Positions 18,801 to 27,396 of a stretch of DNA of 64,000 nucleotides are shown one piece after another. Position 1 is the first letter of the stretch. Each line of letters opens with the position of its first letter. Position numbers and translations under genes: made by a program. A model generated the notes under the pieces. The model searched no databases. It had not been told where the DNA came from and saw only the letters and a list, made by a program, of their open reading frames with translations. The DNA is from Lactobacillus kefiranofaciens (GTDB lineage: Bacteria > Bacillota > Bacilli > Lactobacillales > Lactobacillaceae), in the NCBI RefSeq assembly GCF_900103655.1, contig NZ_FMXC01000007.1, positions 1 through 64,000 on the forward strand. Reading direction: 5' to 3'.

Positions 18801-19499
18801 ATGCCTGTAGGAAAGAGAATCTATCTAGAGCGACAGATGCCTGATCCGCAAATTGTCGCGGGATTTAAGGGGATACCTGCGTCGAATACAGCTGATTGTA
18901 TGGAACGTAACTGTGCAATGAATCCACGTATCAAGTTGATGTCTAATCCCGATGAAGAAATGGTGGGACCTGCATTTACTGTTCATACTAGAGCCGGTGA
19001 TAATCTAGCTATTTATGCTGCATTAAGATATTGTCAGCCTGGGGATGTGATTGTGATTGACGATGAGGGCGATAATACCAGATCCTTAATTGGTGAAGTA
19101 ATGATGTCATATTTGCGTGATCAAAAGAAGATCGCTGGAATTGTGATTGATGGCCCGATTCGTGACATTGATAATTTACAACATTGGAAGTTACCAATTT
19201 ATGCAACGGGTACTACACCAGGTGGTCCATACAAGGAAGGGCCTGGTGAGTTGAATGTACCAGTCGCTTGTGGGAATGTGAGCGTTAATCCAGGCGATGT
19301 GATTTTAGGCGATCCGGATGGCATTATCTGTATTCCGCGTCAAGATGCACCGTCAATTTTGCCTAAGGCACAAGCCTTTCATCGACAAGATGATGCTAAA
19401 GCGATTGCTTTTAGCAAGGGTGAAGTTGATCTTAGTTGGGTTGATCATTCGTTGAAAGATAAAGGCTTTGATATTATTGACGATGTTTATCGGCCATAG
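18801..19499 (+). CDS. RraA-like protein (HMG aldolase / oxaloacetate decarboxylase family)
   Basis: Member of the RraA/4-hydroxy-4-methyl-2-oxoglutarate aldolase superfamily, formerly annotated as demethylmenaquinone methyltransferase-like. 232 residues. The active-site pair Arg121-Asp122 in IDGPIRDID and the upstream GEVMMSYL segment match the metal-dependent aldolase branch, members of which also decarboxylate oxaloacetate. Placed in one transcription unit with a citrate/dicarboxylate carrier and next to citrate lyase, it is a good candidate for the oxaloacetate decarboxylase of citrate fermentation; this is inference. ATG 18801 follows AAGGGGAG; an in-frame TTG at 18768 is a less likely start. 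Confidence 0.82.
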   Translation: MPVGKRIYLERQMPDPQIVAGFKGIPASNTADCMERNCAMNPRIKLMSNPDEEMVGPAFTVHTRAGDNLAIYAALRYCQPGDVIVIDDEGDNTRSLIGEVMMSYLRDQKKIAGIVIDGPIRDIDNLQHWKLPIYATGTTPGGPYKEGPGELNVPVACGNVSVNPGDVILGDPDGIICIPRQDAPSILPKAQAFHRQDDAKAIAFSKGEVDLSWVDHSLKDKGFDIIDDVYRP

Positions 19500-19517
19500 G
19501 GAAGCAGGGGAAAACTT

Positions 19518-20987
19518 ATGAAAGCTTTAGAGAAAGTAAATTATAAAGGCTTTATTTGGCCTTTGATTGTCGGAATTGTGCTGTGGTGCATTACACCATG
19601 GCGTCCTAGTGGTTTAACGCCGCAAGCTTGGCAAATGTTTGCCATCTTTGTTGCGACGATTGTGGGCTGTATTACTAAGCCATTACCAATTGGTGGTACA
19701 ACCTTGACTGGGCTAGTAGTGACTGTCTTAGTTGGCTTGGCTCCAATGAAGGACGTGACTAATGCTAAGGGTATGGTAGTTAACCAAGGCGTGCTTAGTT
19801 CGTTTGGTAATTCTGCAGCTTGGCTAATTGCGATGGCCTTTATTATGGCTCACGGAATCAGTAAAACTGGTTTAGGTAATCGCATTGCTTATATTATGAT
19901 TCAAAAATTTGGTAAGAAGTCATTAGGTATTGGCTATGCAATTACTGGTTTGGAATTAGTTTTAGGTGCTTTGATTCCGTCTAACTCTGCTCGTACTGGT
20001 GGGGTTGTTTGGCCTGTAGTTCAATCAGTATCTAAGGAAGGATATGATTCTAAGCCTGATGAGGCATCACGTAAAAAGATTGGTGCTTATATTGACTTTA
20101 CAGCTTTTCATGCCAATATTTTGTCGACGGCTTTATTCATTACTGGTGCTGCGCCTAACATGGTTGCTCAACAATTAGCTGCTCAAAAAGGATATCAAAT
20201 GTCTTGGGCCGGTTGGTTCTTTACTGCAATTGTGCCTGTAGCTGTGGGTGCAATTATCGTGCCTTGGGTAATTTATAAAATGTATCCACCAGAAATCAAG
20301 GAAACTCCTGATGCTAAGAAATGGGCTGATGCTAAATTGCAAGCAATGGGTCCAATGTCTGTACCAGAAAAGATTATGTCAGCTGTCTTTGCATTGTCTA
20401 TTGTGCTTTGGGTTTTATCTGGTTTCTTCAAGATTCCACAATTAGATGCGACTTTTGTTGCCTTCTTAGCTGTCACTATTTTAATGGTAACTGGCGTTTT
20501 AACTATGCAAGATGCCTTGAAAGAAACCGGTGCTTGGAACATTTTGATTTGGCTTTCAATTCTGATGTTTATGGCTGGTAAATTGATTTCATACGGCTTC
20601 ATTGATTGGTTCTCCAAACTTGTACAAAGTGATTTACGTGGTGTTAGCTGGGGCTTTGTATTAGCGATCTTGGTCTTGCTTTTATTCTATACTCACTACT
20701 TCTTTGCTAGTGGTACCGCTCATATGACTGCACTTTACTTGTCATTCTTGTCTGTTGCTGTTGCAACTGGGGCTCCTTTAGGTCTTTCTGCGATGCTGTT
20801 GGCCTTCACGGGTGCCTTCAACGCTTCAACTACTCATTATGCTAATGGCCCTGCTTCAATTTTGGCTACGACCGGTTATGTCAAGCAAGGCGAATGGTGG
20901 AAGATGAACTTTGTTTTAGGTTTGATCTATCTAGTTATCTTTGGTGTGATTGGTACTCTTTGGATGAAAGTAATCGGTGTTTGGTAA
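19518..20987 (+). CDS. citT: DASS-family citrate/dicarboxylate carrier (CitT-like)
   Basis: Integral membrane carrier of the divalent anion:sodium symporter family, 489 residues and about 12-14 hydrophobic helices. The two conserved helical hairpins with SNT-like loops are seen as PSNSARTGG and the late FNASTTHYANGP block. Chloroplast 2-oxoglutarate/malate translocators and bacterial CitT citrate/succinate antiporters belong here. A citrate-in, succinate-out exchange would suit the surrounding enzymes, but the substrate is inferred from context. Follows the RraA-like gene by 18 bases with an AGCAGGGGAA site. Confidence 0.85.
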   Translation: MKALEKVNYKGFIWPLIVGIVLWCITPWRPSGLTPQAWQMFAIFVATIVGCITKPLPIGGTTLTGLVVTVLVGLAPMKDVTNAKGMVVNQGVLSSFGNSAAWLIAMAFIMAHGISKTGLGNRIAYIMIQKFGKKSLGIGYAITGLELVLGALIPSNSARTGGVVWPVVQSVSKEGYDSKPDEASRKKIGAYIDFTAFHANILSTALFITGAAPNMVAQQLAAQKGYQMSWAGWFFTAIVPVAVGAIIVPWVIYKMYPPEIKETPDAKKWADAKLQAMGPMSVPEKIMSAVFALSIVLWVLSGFFKIPQLDATFVAFLAVTILMVTGVLTMQDALKETGAWNILIWLSILMFMAGKLISYGFIDWFSKLVQSDLRGVSWGFVLAILVLLLFYTHYFFASGTAHMTALYLSFLSVAVATGAPLGLSAMLLAFTGAFNASTTHYANGPASILATTGYVKQGEWWKMNFVLGLIYLVIFGVIGTLWMKVIGVW

Positions 20988-20993
20988 AAAATT

Positions 20994-21024
20994 AAGCAAT
21001 CTGGAATTCCCGGATTGCTTTTTT
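20994..21024 (+). terminator. terminator of the RraA-citT unit
   Basis: Stem AAGCAATC / GATTGCTT with an inner CC/GG pair and a run of six T. Confidence 0.85.
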
Positions 21025-21069
21025 GCGTCATAATATTAATTGAGCCAAATAAATGAAAGAAGAGTAAAG

Positions 21070-21861
21070 ATGAAATTCAAAACTAATGACGATGTGATTT
21101 TACATTATACTGATACTAGTGAAAAAGAAAAGCCTGTTTTACTGGGAATTCCAGGCATCGGTGGATCTATTCAGATGTGGCGAAATTTGATTGCTTTATT
21201 TAATGATAAGTATCGTTTTATTATGCTAGATCCACGTAATCAAGGTCAGTCTGAGAGAACCTATCGCGGACAGCGAATTAGCCGTCATGCTGTAGATTTA
21301 GAAGAATTAATGGTTAAACTTGATTTGCATGATGTTGTAGCAATTGGTAATTCCATGGGGGCAGCTAACCTTTGGGCATACTTATCAATTTATGGTAAAG
21401 GCAGATTAAAAGCGATGGTTGATTTGGATCAATCGCCTAAAATGATTGCAGACAAGAGTTGGAAGTATGGTTTTAAGGATTTGAATTGGAATAATTATCC
21501 GACGATGCTAAAGTTTGATTTTGGTAAAGCATTTTATCACCATATTGATGACCAGATTTTTCAAGCTGCTAAAAAGGAATACCAAGAATTTCCTTATGAT
21601 CCCGCTGAAAATTATAATTGTTTAGTCGAACATGCAGAACAGAATTGGCGGGACATGATTATGGATATGCCAGTGCCGATGCTAATTATTGCGGGTGAAA
21701 AATCGCCATTCTTTAATCCAGAGTTTATTAAAGCAGTGAAGTTTTTAAACGAAGATATTAAGACAGCGATTATTCCAGAATGTGGACATTTGCCCCAAGC
21801 TGAGCAACCAGAGAAGACTTATCATATCATTACCGACTTTTTGAATAATTTAAAAAATTGA
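21070..21861 (+). CDS. alpha/beta-fold hydrolase
   Basis: Predicted serine hydrolase, 263 residues. The nucleophile elbow is GNSMG (Ser in VVAIGNSMGAANLW), the oxyanion region is GIPGIGGS, an acid is likely near LIIAGEKSPF, and the His lies in IPECGHLPQAEQ. The N-terminal block RNQGQSERTYRGQR is typical of the esterase/peroxidase branch. The substrate is unknown. It sits between citT and citC, but separate terminators and the citC promoter flank it, so it need not belong to citrate metabolism. ATG 21070 follows GAAAGAAGAG; an upstream TTG in frame has no site. Confidence 0.82.
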   Translation: MKFKTNDDVILHYTDTSEKEKPVLLGIPGIGGSIQMWRNLIALFNDKYRFIMLDPRNQGQSERTYRGQRISRHAVDLEELMVKLDLHDVVAIGNSMGAANLWAYLSIYGKGRLKAMVDLDQSPKMIADKSWKYGFKDLNWNNYPTMLKFDFGKAFYHHIDDQIFQAAKKEYQEFPYDPAENYNCLVEHAEQNWRDMIMDMPVPMLIIAGEKSPFFNPEFIKAVKFLNEDIKTAIIPECGHLPQAEQPEKTYHIITDFLNNLKN

Positions 21862-21869
21862 TTCATAAA

Positions 21870-21919
21870 TTGAAATAATTCAAATAATAGAGTAAACTAT
21901 ATTTATGAAAGCGATTACT
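21870..21919 (+). promoter_or_regulatory. citCDEF promoter and cre site
   Basis: TTGAAA (21870-21875), a 17-base spacer and TAAACT (21893-21898) form a promoter. Directly downstream, TGAAAGCGATTACT (21906-21919) matches cre at 13 of 14 positions, covering the expected start of transcription, a repressing position for CcpA. Confidence 0.7.
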
Positions 21920-21943
21920 CAAAAATAGTTAGGTGGCATGCTT

Positions 21944-22999
21944 ATGGATCAAGTCGTTGATTTGTTTTTAAGTGACGCATCAACTCGAAAGAAATGGGAG
22001 GAATTATTAAGTTCACTTGGTTTGCATGACTTCAGCGAACGTGAAGTTGACGTAATTGACCATACAATCGGGCTAAAAGATGAAGAAGGCAATTTAGTTG
22101 GCACGGGTAGCGTGGCTGGCAATGTTTTAAAATATATCGGCGTAAAAAATGACAATATGGCCCAAGGTGCACGTTTTAATAAGGTTGTTTCAAGCTTAAT
22201 GCAGTATCTAGTTAATGAACGAATTTTTCATTCATTTGTATTTACGAAGGCAAAATATGCGACAAGCTTTGAACATTTGCACTTTAATTTACTGGCCAAG
22301 ACGGATACGGCTGCTTTTCTTGAGAATGGCATGCCGGATGTTACCGACTATGTTGCCGATTTACCTAAAGTTGAAGATCAAGCAACCAAGAAGGTTGCAG
22401 CCATAGTGATGAATGCTAATCCTTTTACCTTAGGACACCAATATTTGGTTAAATTGGCTAGTGAAGAGAATGATTTAGTTTACGTTTTCGTTGTCGCTAA
22501 TGATGCTTCATTGTTTAGTTTTGATGAGCGTCTCGAATTGGTTAAAGCGGGCACTAAGGCATTTGCCAATGTGAAGGTTGTCTCAGGTGGAGACTATATG
22601 GTATCACCGGCAACTTTTCCAGCATATTTCTTAAAAACACCAGCCGATTTAATCAAAGTACAAACAGTAATCGATGCTGCTGTATTCAAAAATAAGATTG
22701 CCCCGGACTTAAACATTCACAAACGTTATTTAGGTCAAGAACCGTTTTCAAAAACCACCAACTTCTATAATGAAAGTCTAATAGATGAGCTTGGACATGA
22801 TATTGATGTAGTAGTTGTTAAACGCCTTCAAGAAAATCAAGAAATTGTCACTGCTACTAAGGTAAGACAATTAATCAAGGCAGATAAGTTAAAGGAAATC
22901 AGTAAATTCGTACCGCCAACAACGTATGAATTTGTTAAAAAAAACATGGATGAATTACAATCCAGAATTAAGAAAGGAATGAAAATTGATGGAAATTAA
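21944..22999 (+). CDS. citC: [citrate (pro-3S)-lyase] ligase
   Basis: Acetylates the prosthetic group of the CitD subunit with acetate and ATP, converting citrate lyase to its active form. The 351-residue protein has an N-terminal GNAT-like part followed by a nucleotidyl-transferase domain with the motif NANPFTLGHQYLV (HxGH type). Two ATGs are close: 21938 lies one base from AGGTGG, while 21944 lies 7 bases away, so 21944 is chosen. Overlaps citD by 11 bases, pointing to coupled translation. Confidence 0.93.
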   Translation: MDQVVDLFLSDASTRKKWEELLSSLGLHDFSEREVDVIDHTIGLKDEEGNLVGTGSVAGNVLKYIGVKNDNMAQGARFNKVVSSLMQYLVNERIFHSFVFTKAKYATSFEHLHFNLLAKTDTAAFLENGMPDVTDYVADLPKVEDQATKKVAAIVMNANPFTLGHQYLVKLASEENDLVYVFVVANDASLFSFDERLELVKAGTKAFANVKVVSGGDYMVSPATFPAYFLKTPADLIKVQTVIDAAVFKNKIAPDLNIHKRYLGQEPFSKTTNFYNESLIDELGHDIDVVVVKRLQENQEIVTATKVRQLIKADKLKEISKFVPPTTYEFVKKNMDELQSRIKKGMKIDGN

Positions 23000-23282
23000 A
23001 ACCACAGCCGTTGCTGGAACACTTGAAAGTTCTGATATTCAAATCATGATTTCTAAAGGTTCTAACGGCATTGAAATCGATTTGGAATCGGAAGTTGAAA
23101 AAGCATATGGTGATCAAATTAGAAAAGTAATTACTGATACTTTGAAGAGCTACGGACTTGAAAATGCTAAAGTTAAGGCAACTGATAAGGGTGCACTTGA
23201 CTGTGTAATCAAGGCTCGTACTTTAGCTGCAGCACAACGTGCAACTGAAACGCAAGATAAGCCAGATTTGGAGGTGCTCTAA
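22989..23282 (+). CDS. citD: citrate lyase acyl carrier protein (gamma subunit)
   Basis: Carries the 2'-(5''-phosphoribosyl)-3'-dephospho-CoA group that holds the acyl intermediates. 97 residues; the attachment serine is Ser14 in VAGTLESSD, at the same position as in the E. coli protein, and KGALDCVIKAR is the second family block. ATG 22989 follows AGAAAGGA inside the end of citC. The last base of its stop codon is the first base of the citE start. Confidence 0.95.
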   Translation: MEIKTTAVAGTLESSDIQIMISKGSNGIEIDLESEVEKAYGDQIRKVITDTLKSYGLENAKVKATDKGALDCVIKARTLAAAQRATETQDKPDLEVL

Positions 23283-24196
23283 TGACTTACGTTAAGAATC
23301 GTTTGCGTAGAACTATGATGTTTGTACCTGGCAACAATCCAGCCATGATCAAGGACGCTGGTATTTATGGTGCTGACTCAATCATGCTTGATTTGGAGGA
23401 CTCAGTTTCATTAACCGAAAAGGATGCTGCCAGAATGCTTGTTTACGAAGCAATTAAGACAGTTGATTTTGGCGTTAGTGAGATTGTTGTCAGAGTTAAT
23501 GGACAAGATACGCCATTTTATGACGAAGATGTTCGTGCGATGGTTAAAGCTGGTGTCGATGTTATTCGTTTGCCAAAGACTGAATCAGCAGCCATGATTC
23601 AAAAATTGGTTAAGGATATTGAACACTGGGAAGATGAATATGGCATTGAAAAAGGCTCAATCGGTGTAATGGCTGCTATTGAAAGTGCCAAGGGCGTTTT
23701 GAATGCACCAGAGATCGCTACTGCAACGCCATTAATGATGGGCTTAGCCGTATCAGGTGAAGATTACACTGCAGATATGCATACGCACCGTTATCCAGAT
23801 GGTCGCGAATTGGAATTTGCTCGCAACATGGTTTTACAAGCTGCTCGTGCTGCTGATGTATATGCTTTTGACACTGTCTTCTCCAATATGAAGGATACTG
23901 AAGGCTTCTATCGTGAAACCAATTATATTCATGAATTGGGTTATGACGGTAAGAGTTTGGTAAATCCACGTCAAATTCAAATGGTTAATAAAGTCTTCAA
24001 CCCATCCAAAGAAGATATTGAACAGGCCAAGAATGTTGAAAATGCTATTCGTGAAGCTAAAGCTAAGGGTTCAGGTGTTATTTCACTTAACGGTAAGATG
24101 GTTGATAAACCAGTCGTAGAAAAAGCAACCCGTGTCCTTGAAACTGCTAAGGCTTCTAACTTGATTGATGAAGAAGGTAACTACATTGGAGAATAA
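23282..24196 (+). CDS. citE: citrate lyase beta subunit (citryl-CoA lyase)
   Basis: Cleaves citryl-ACP to acetyl-ACP and oxaloacetate. The 304-residue TIM-barrel protein has the N-terminal [12 protein letters not shown], the metal/substrate region [10 protein letters not shown], and the conserved [10 protein letters not shown] near the C-terminus. An AGGTGCTCTA stretch including GGAGG precedes the ATG within citD. The C-terminus overlaps the start of citF. Confidence 0.96.
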   Translation: MTYVKNRLRRTMMFVPGNNPAMIKDAGIYGADSIMLDLEDSVSLTEKDAARMLVYEAIKTVDFGVSEIVVRVNGQDTPFYDEDVRAMVKAGVDVIRLPKTESAAMIQKLVKDIEHWEDEYGIEKGSIGVMAAIESAKGVLNAPEIATATPLMMGLAVSGEDYTADMHTHRYPDGRELEFARNMVLQAARAADVYAFDTVFSNMKDTEGFYRETNYIHELGYDGKSLVNPRQIQMVNKVFNPSKEDIEQAKNVENAIREAKAKGSGVISLNGKMVDKPVVEKATRVLETAKASNLIDEEGNYIGE

Positions 24197-25727
24197 AGTT
24201 AAACGCGAATTACCAGACGATTTAATGAACAAAATGGGATTAAAGCCATTTGAAACTACAGAAATTGGTCATCCAGAAGTAAAACGTGTAGCTCCTAAAG
24301 TCAGAGTTACTACTGGTCAAAACAAGATTGTTGATTCACTTGATGAAGTAATCAAGAATAACTTGCAAGATGGTATGACAATTTCATTCCACCACCACTT
24401 TAGAAATGGTGACTTTGTCTTTAATTTAGTTATGGATAAGATTATTAAGATGGGCTACAAGGATTTGACTTTAGCTCCAAGTTCATTGACTGGTGTAATG
24501 AATGATAAAGTAATTGAAGCAATCAAGAAGGGTGTAATTACTAACATTACTTCTTCAGGGATGCGTGGCTCCTTAGGTGACTTCGTTTCTCATGGCGGCT
24601 TGAAGAATCCAGTTATTTTCCGTTCACACGGCAATCGTGCTCGGTCAATTGAAGATGGAGAAATCAAGATTGACGTTGCTTTCTTAGGCGTACCTGTATC
24701 AGACCCAGCCGGTAACGCTAATGGTCAAGATGGAGATGCTGTCTTTGGCTCATTAGGTTATGCTTTAATGGATGCACGATATGCTAATAAAGTGGTTTTG
24801 TTGACAGATAATATTGTTGACTATCCAAATACTCCTGCATCAATTAAGCAGGATCAAGTTGATTATGTAGTTAAAGTCGATAAGGTAGGAGATCCTGATA
24901 AGATTGGTTCAGGTGCTACTCGTTTCACGAAAGACCCTAAGGAATTGAAGATTGCTCAAATGGTTAACCAAGTAATCGTTAACTCACCATATTACAAGCA
25001 AGGCTTTAGTTTCCAAACTGGTTCAGGTGGTGCCGCATTGGCTGTAACCCGTTATCTTCGTCAAAGCATGATCAAGGACGGCATCACTGCTTCATTTGCC
25101 TTAGGTGGTATCACTAAGCCAACTACTGATTTACTTGAAGAAGGCTTAGTCAGAAAAGTAATGGATGTTCAGGACTTTGACAAGGGTGCTGCACAATCGA
25201 TGGCTAATAATAAGAATCAACAAGAAATTGATGCTTCTTGGTACGCTGATCCACATAACAAGGGTGCCGTAGTAAATAACCTTGATGTTTCTATTTTATC
25301 AGCTTTGCAAATTGATACTGATTTTAATGTTAATGTAATGACTGGTTCTGATGGCGTAATTCGTGGCGCTGTAGGTGGTCACCAAGACGCAGCAGCTGGT
25401 GCTAAGATGACGATTATTACTGCTCCACTTGTTCGTGGCAGAAATGCAACTGTTGTACCTAGTGTTGAAACGATTGTTACCCCAGGTTCATCAATCGATG
25501 TTTTGGTAACTGAGCGTGGTATTGCAATTAATCCAGCTCGTCAAGACCTGATTAAGGCATTTAAGAATGTTCCAGGACTTAATATTTTGGACATTAAAGA
25601 CTTGCAGAAGATGGCAGAAAAGCAAGTTGGTGCACCAAAGCCACTTGAATATACTGATAGAACTGTTGCTTTAGTTGAATACCGTGATGGTACAATTATT
25701 GATGCAATTAAAGAAGTTAAAGACTAG
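24186..25727 (+). CDS. citF: citrate lyase alpha subunit (citrate:acetyl-ACP transferase)
   Basis: Exchanges the acetyl group on CitD for citrate. About 513 residues, the usual CitF size, with the conserved [11 protein letters not shown] segment near residue 65 and [15 protein letters not shown] in the second half. The best start appears to be TTG at 24186, 8 bases after AAGAAGG; ATG 24168 in the same frame overlaps that site and has no site of its own. The gene therefore overlaps citE by 11 bases. It is the last cit gene here: neither citX nor citG follows, and a strong terminator lies 14 bases after the stop. Confidence 0.94.
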   Translation: MENKVKRELPDDLMNKMGLKPFETTEIGHPEVKRVAPKVRVTTGQNKIVDSLDEVIKNNLQDGMTISFHHHFRNGDFVFNLVMDKIIKMGYKDLTLAPSSLTGVMNDKVIEAIKKGVITNITSSGMRGSLGDFVSHGGLKNPVIFRSHGNRARSIEDGEIKIDVAFLGVPVSDPAGNANGQDGDAVFGSLGYALMDARYANKVVLLTDNIVDYPNTPASIKQDQVDYVVKVDKVGDPDKIGSGATRFTKDPKELKIAQMVNQVIVNSPYYKQGFSFQTGSGGAALAVTRYLRQSMIKDGITASFALGGITKPTTDLLEEGLVRKVMDVQDFDKGAAQSMANNKNQQEIDASWYADPHNKGAVVNNLDVSILSALQIDTDFNVNVMTGSDGVIRGAVGGHQDAAAGAKMTIITAPLVRGRNATVVPSVETIVTPGSSIDVLVTERGIAINPARQDLIKAFKNVPGLNILDIKDLQKMAEKQVGAPKPLEYTDRTVALVEYRDGTIIDAIKEVKD

Positions 25728-25741
25728 AGAATAAAAATAAT

Positions 25742-25790
25742 AAAAAGAGTTGACAGTCTATGCAAAAATAGGATTGGTCAACTCTTTTTT
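25742..25790 (+). terminator. terminator of citCDEF
   Basis: Outer stem AAAAAGAGTTGAC / GTCAACTCTTTTT with a partly paired inner stem, followed by T. Confidence 0.88.
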
Positions 25791-25804
25791 ATTTTTGAAG
25801 AACA

Positions 25805-25836
25805 AAACAGTCTACCGGTTTTAGGGTAGACTGTTT
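25805..25836. repeat. second hairpin, 12-bp perfect inverted repeat
   Basis: AAACAGTCTACC and GGTAGACTGTTT pair perfectly around an 8-base loop, 15 bases after the citF terminator. There is no T-run on the plus strand. It may stabilise transcripts, act as a second block or serve the opposite strand; nothing else is seen between 25837 and the next promoter. Confidence 0.75.
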
Positions 25837-25969
25837 GCATATACATCTATTGTCCTGAGTAACTATAGTATGACAGCTCTATTTAAAAAATTCACTTATT
25901 TTGTCTTGAAGTTTATTTTTTGATAAAGTAAGTAAATACTGTACGCAATTAGAATAATGGGGGATATAA

Positions 25970-26427
25970 ATGGAAAGTTGGTTGTTTTTAGCATTAGTCT
26001 TAGCAGTGGCCGTAATTGGTAAAAATATGTCGCTAATCATTGCCACAGGAGTAGTTATGCTTTTTAAGCTATTACCATTTACCAGTAAGTGGCTGCCTAC
26101 GATTCAAGCAAAAGGAATTAATTGGGGAGTAACCGTGATCTCGGTGGCAATTTTAATTCCAATTGCTACTGGACAGATTGGTTTTAAAGATTTGGTTAAA
26201 ACTTTTAAATCACCAGCTGGATGGATTGCAATTATTGCTGGTATTGCAGTAGCTATTTTATCGAGATATGGTGTTGACCAGTTGGCGGCTGTTCCGCAAG
26301 TTACAGTGGCTTTAGTATTAGGTACTATCATTGGTGTGGTAGTATTTAAGGGGGGGGTGCAGCTGGCCCTGTAATTGCTAGTGGGATGACTTACCTAGTA
26401 ATCACTTTGTTTAATTTGCATTTTTAG
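25970..26427 (+). pseudogene. DUF441-family membrane protein, frameshifted at a G-run
   Basis: Small membrane protein of the DUF441 (YtwI-like) family with four hydrophobic helices. The frame reads 134 residues to a stop at 26374, but after the run of eight G (26350-26357) the family ending [15 protein letters not shown] is found in another frame, closing at TAG 26425-26427 for about 152 residues, the usual family length. One extra or two fewer G restores the frame. It may be a true frameshift, slippage variation or a homopolymer sequencing error. Function of the family is unknown. Confidence 0.75.
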
Positions 26428-26457
26428 ATGCTATAATTTAAAAAAGAGGTGAGTGCA

Positions 26458-26619
26458 ATGACAATAATTGTACATGAGAATATGACGCAACGACTTGATG
26501 ATTATTTAGAACGTCGTTTACGCAATTATGAAGTCATTACGCCGCCGATTCCTAAGAGACCTAAGATTATTACGATAGACAATAAGAAAGATAAGCATCG
26601 TAAAAAGAACGCTAATTAA
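26458..26619 (+). CDS. small basic hypothetical protein
   Basis: 53-residue frame with a good GAGGTGAG ribosome site 5 bases before ATG and a TATAAT box upstream. Begins MTIIVHENMTQRLDDYLE and ends with a Lys/Arg-rich tail (NKKDKHRKKNAN). Stop is 12 bases before the next start, so both are probably co-transcribed. I do not recognise a family; a nucleic-acid-binding or partner role for the following protein is only a guess. Confidence 0.7.
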   Translation: MTIIVHENMTQRLDDYLERRLRNYEVITPPIPKRPKIITIDNKKDKHRKKNAN

Positions 26620-26631
26620 CGAGGTAAAATA

Positions 26632-27015
26632 ATGAATAAAAAAGAACGAACAGAACAACTAAATATGAAAATTGGCGCTTATGTAGCTACTGAAACTAAA
26701 ACTATTTGGGTAGACGAACATACTATGCAAATTGCAACTATCATGATTGATGCATATGGCGATACTGTGTATGTTTGGGCAGAAGACCATGGTGATTATT
26801 GGCGAATTACTGATGGCGGACGAATTTTGTTCAAACTTGATCCTAAGGCTGAGGACAAGGAATTAAACGAGACAGCACAGGATATCGCATATGGTTCAGG
26901 CTATGAATTTGATCCGGAACATTATGAGATCTATGTAGATGTTGCTCAAGAAAATGTAGCGCAAGTTATCATGAAATTGGCTCAGTTAGAAGTAGCAATT
27001 TCATATTTAGGCTAA
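26632..27015 (+). CDS. DUF1828-like domain protein
   Basis: 127 residues, soluble. The centre has the arrangement YGDTVYVWAEDHGDYWRI followed by TDGGRILFKL, which resembles the DUF1828 domain found at the N-terminus of small phage- or plasmid-associated proteins. Function unknown. An AACGAGGTA ribosome site precedes the ATG. It follows the 53-residue gene and ends in a bidirectional terminator. Confidence 0.72.
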   Translation: MNKKERTEQLNMKIGAYVATETKTIWVDEHTMQIATIMIDAYGDTVYVWAEDHGDYWRITDGGRILFKLDPKAEDKELNETAQDIAYGSGYEFDPEHYEIYVDVAQENVAQVIMKLAQLEVAISYLG

Positions 27016-27044
27016 AAAAAGCTGCCATTTTTTGGCGGCTTTTT
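27016..27044. terminator. bidirectional terminator
   Basis: Stem AAAAAGCTGCC / GGCGGCTTTTT (one G-U pair) between two convergent genes, with T-runs on both strands. Confidence 0.85.
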
Positions 27045-27379
27045 CATTTAGTCTTAAAATGATTAACGTGCTGCATAAAGATAAAAAATGCAGACACTAT
27101 ATTAACAATTACAGCAGGCAAAGCTAAGACGGCAGTGAAGCCGTATAGTGCATTGCCAACTACGCCCAGGATCGGTCCGACTAGCGAGATCTGCAAGTTA
27201 TGGGATTGAACTACAGCGATGGCATTAATAATTACGCCAATCCAGGCAAATAGATAAAAGAACATTGCTACCCTAGTAGTAAAATCGGCACCAAAGATTG
27301 CAAACCATGATGCAATGAAGAGTAAGCAATTAATTAAATTGATCGCCCCAATCCAGATGTCGTATTTAGATTTTTTCAT
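27044..27379 (-). CDS. small integral membrane protein
   Basis: About 111 residues with four hydrophobic helices (around INCLLFIASWFAIF, MFFYLFAWIGVII, ISLVGPILGVVGNAL and VIVNIVSAFFIFM). The ATG at 27379 follows a GGAGG site; an upstream TTG in frame is part of that site. It lies 17 bases after the SorC-type regulator on the same strand, so they form one unit. No family recognised. Confidence 0.72.
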   Translation of the reverse strand: MKKSKYDIWIGAINLINCLLFIASWFAIFGADFTTRVAMFFYLFAWIGVIINAIAVVQSHNLQISLVGPILGVVGNALYGFTAVLALPAVIVNIVSAFFIFMQHVNHFKTK

Positions 27380-27396
27380 TTTTTCCTCCAATAAAA

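Noticed and set aside
21070-21861. Alpha/beta hydrolase as part of the citrate operon
   Set aside because: A terminator lies upstream and the cre-controlled citC promoter lies downstream, so sharing a transcript is not supported.
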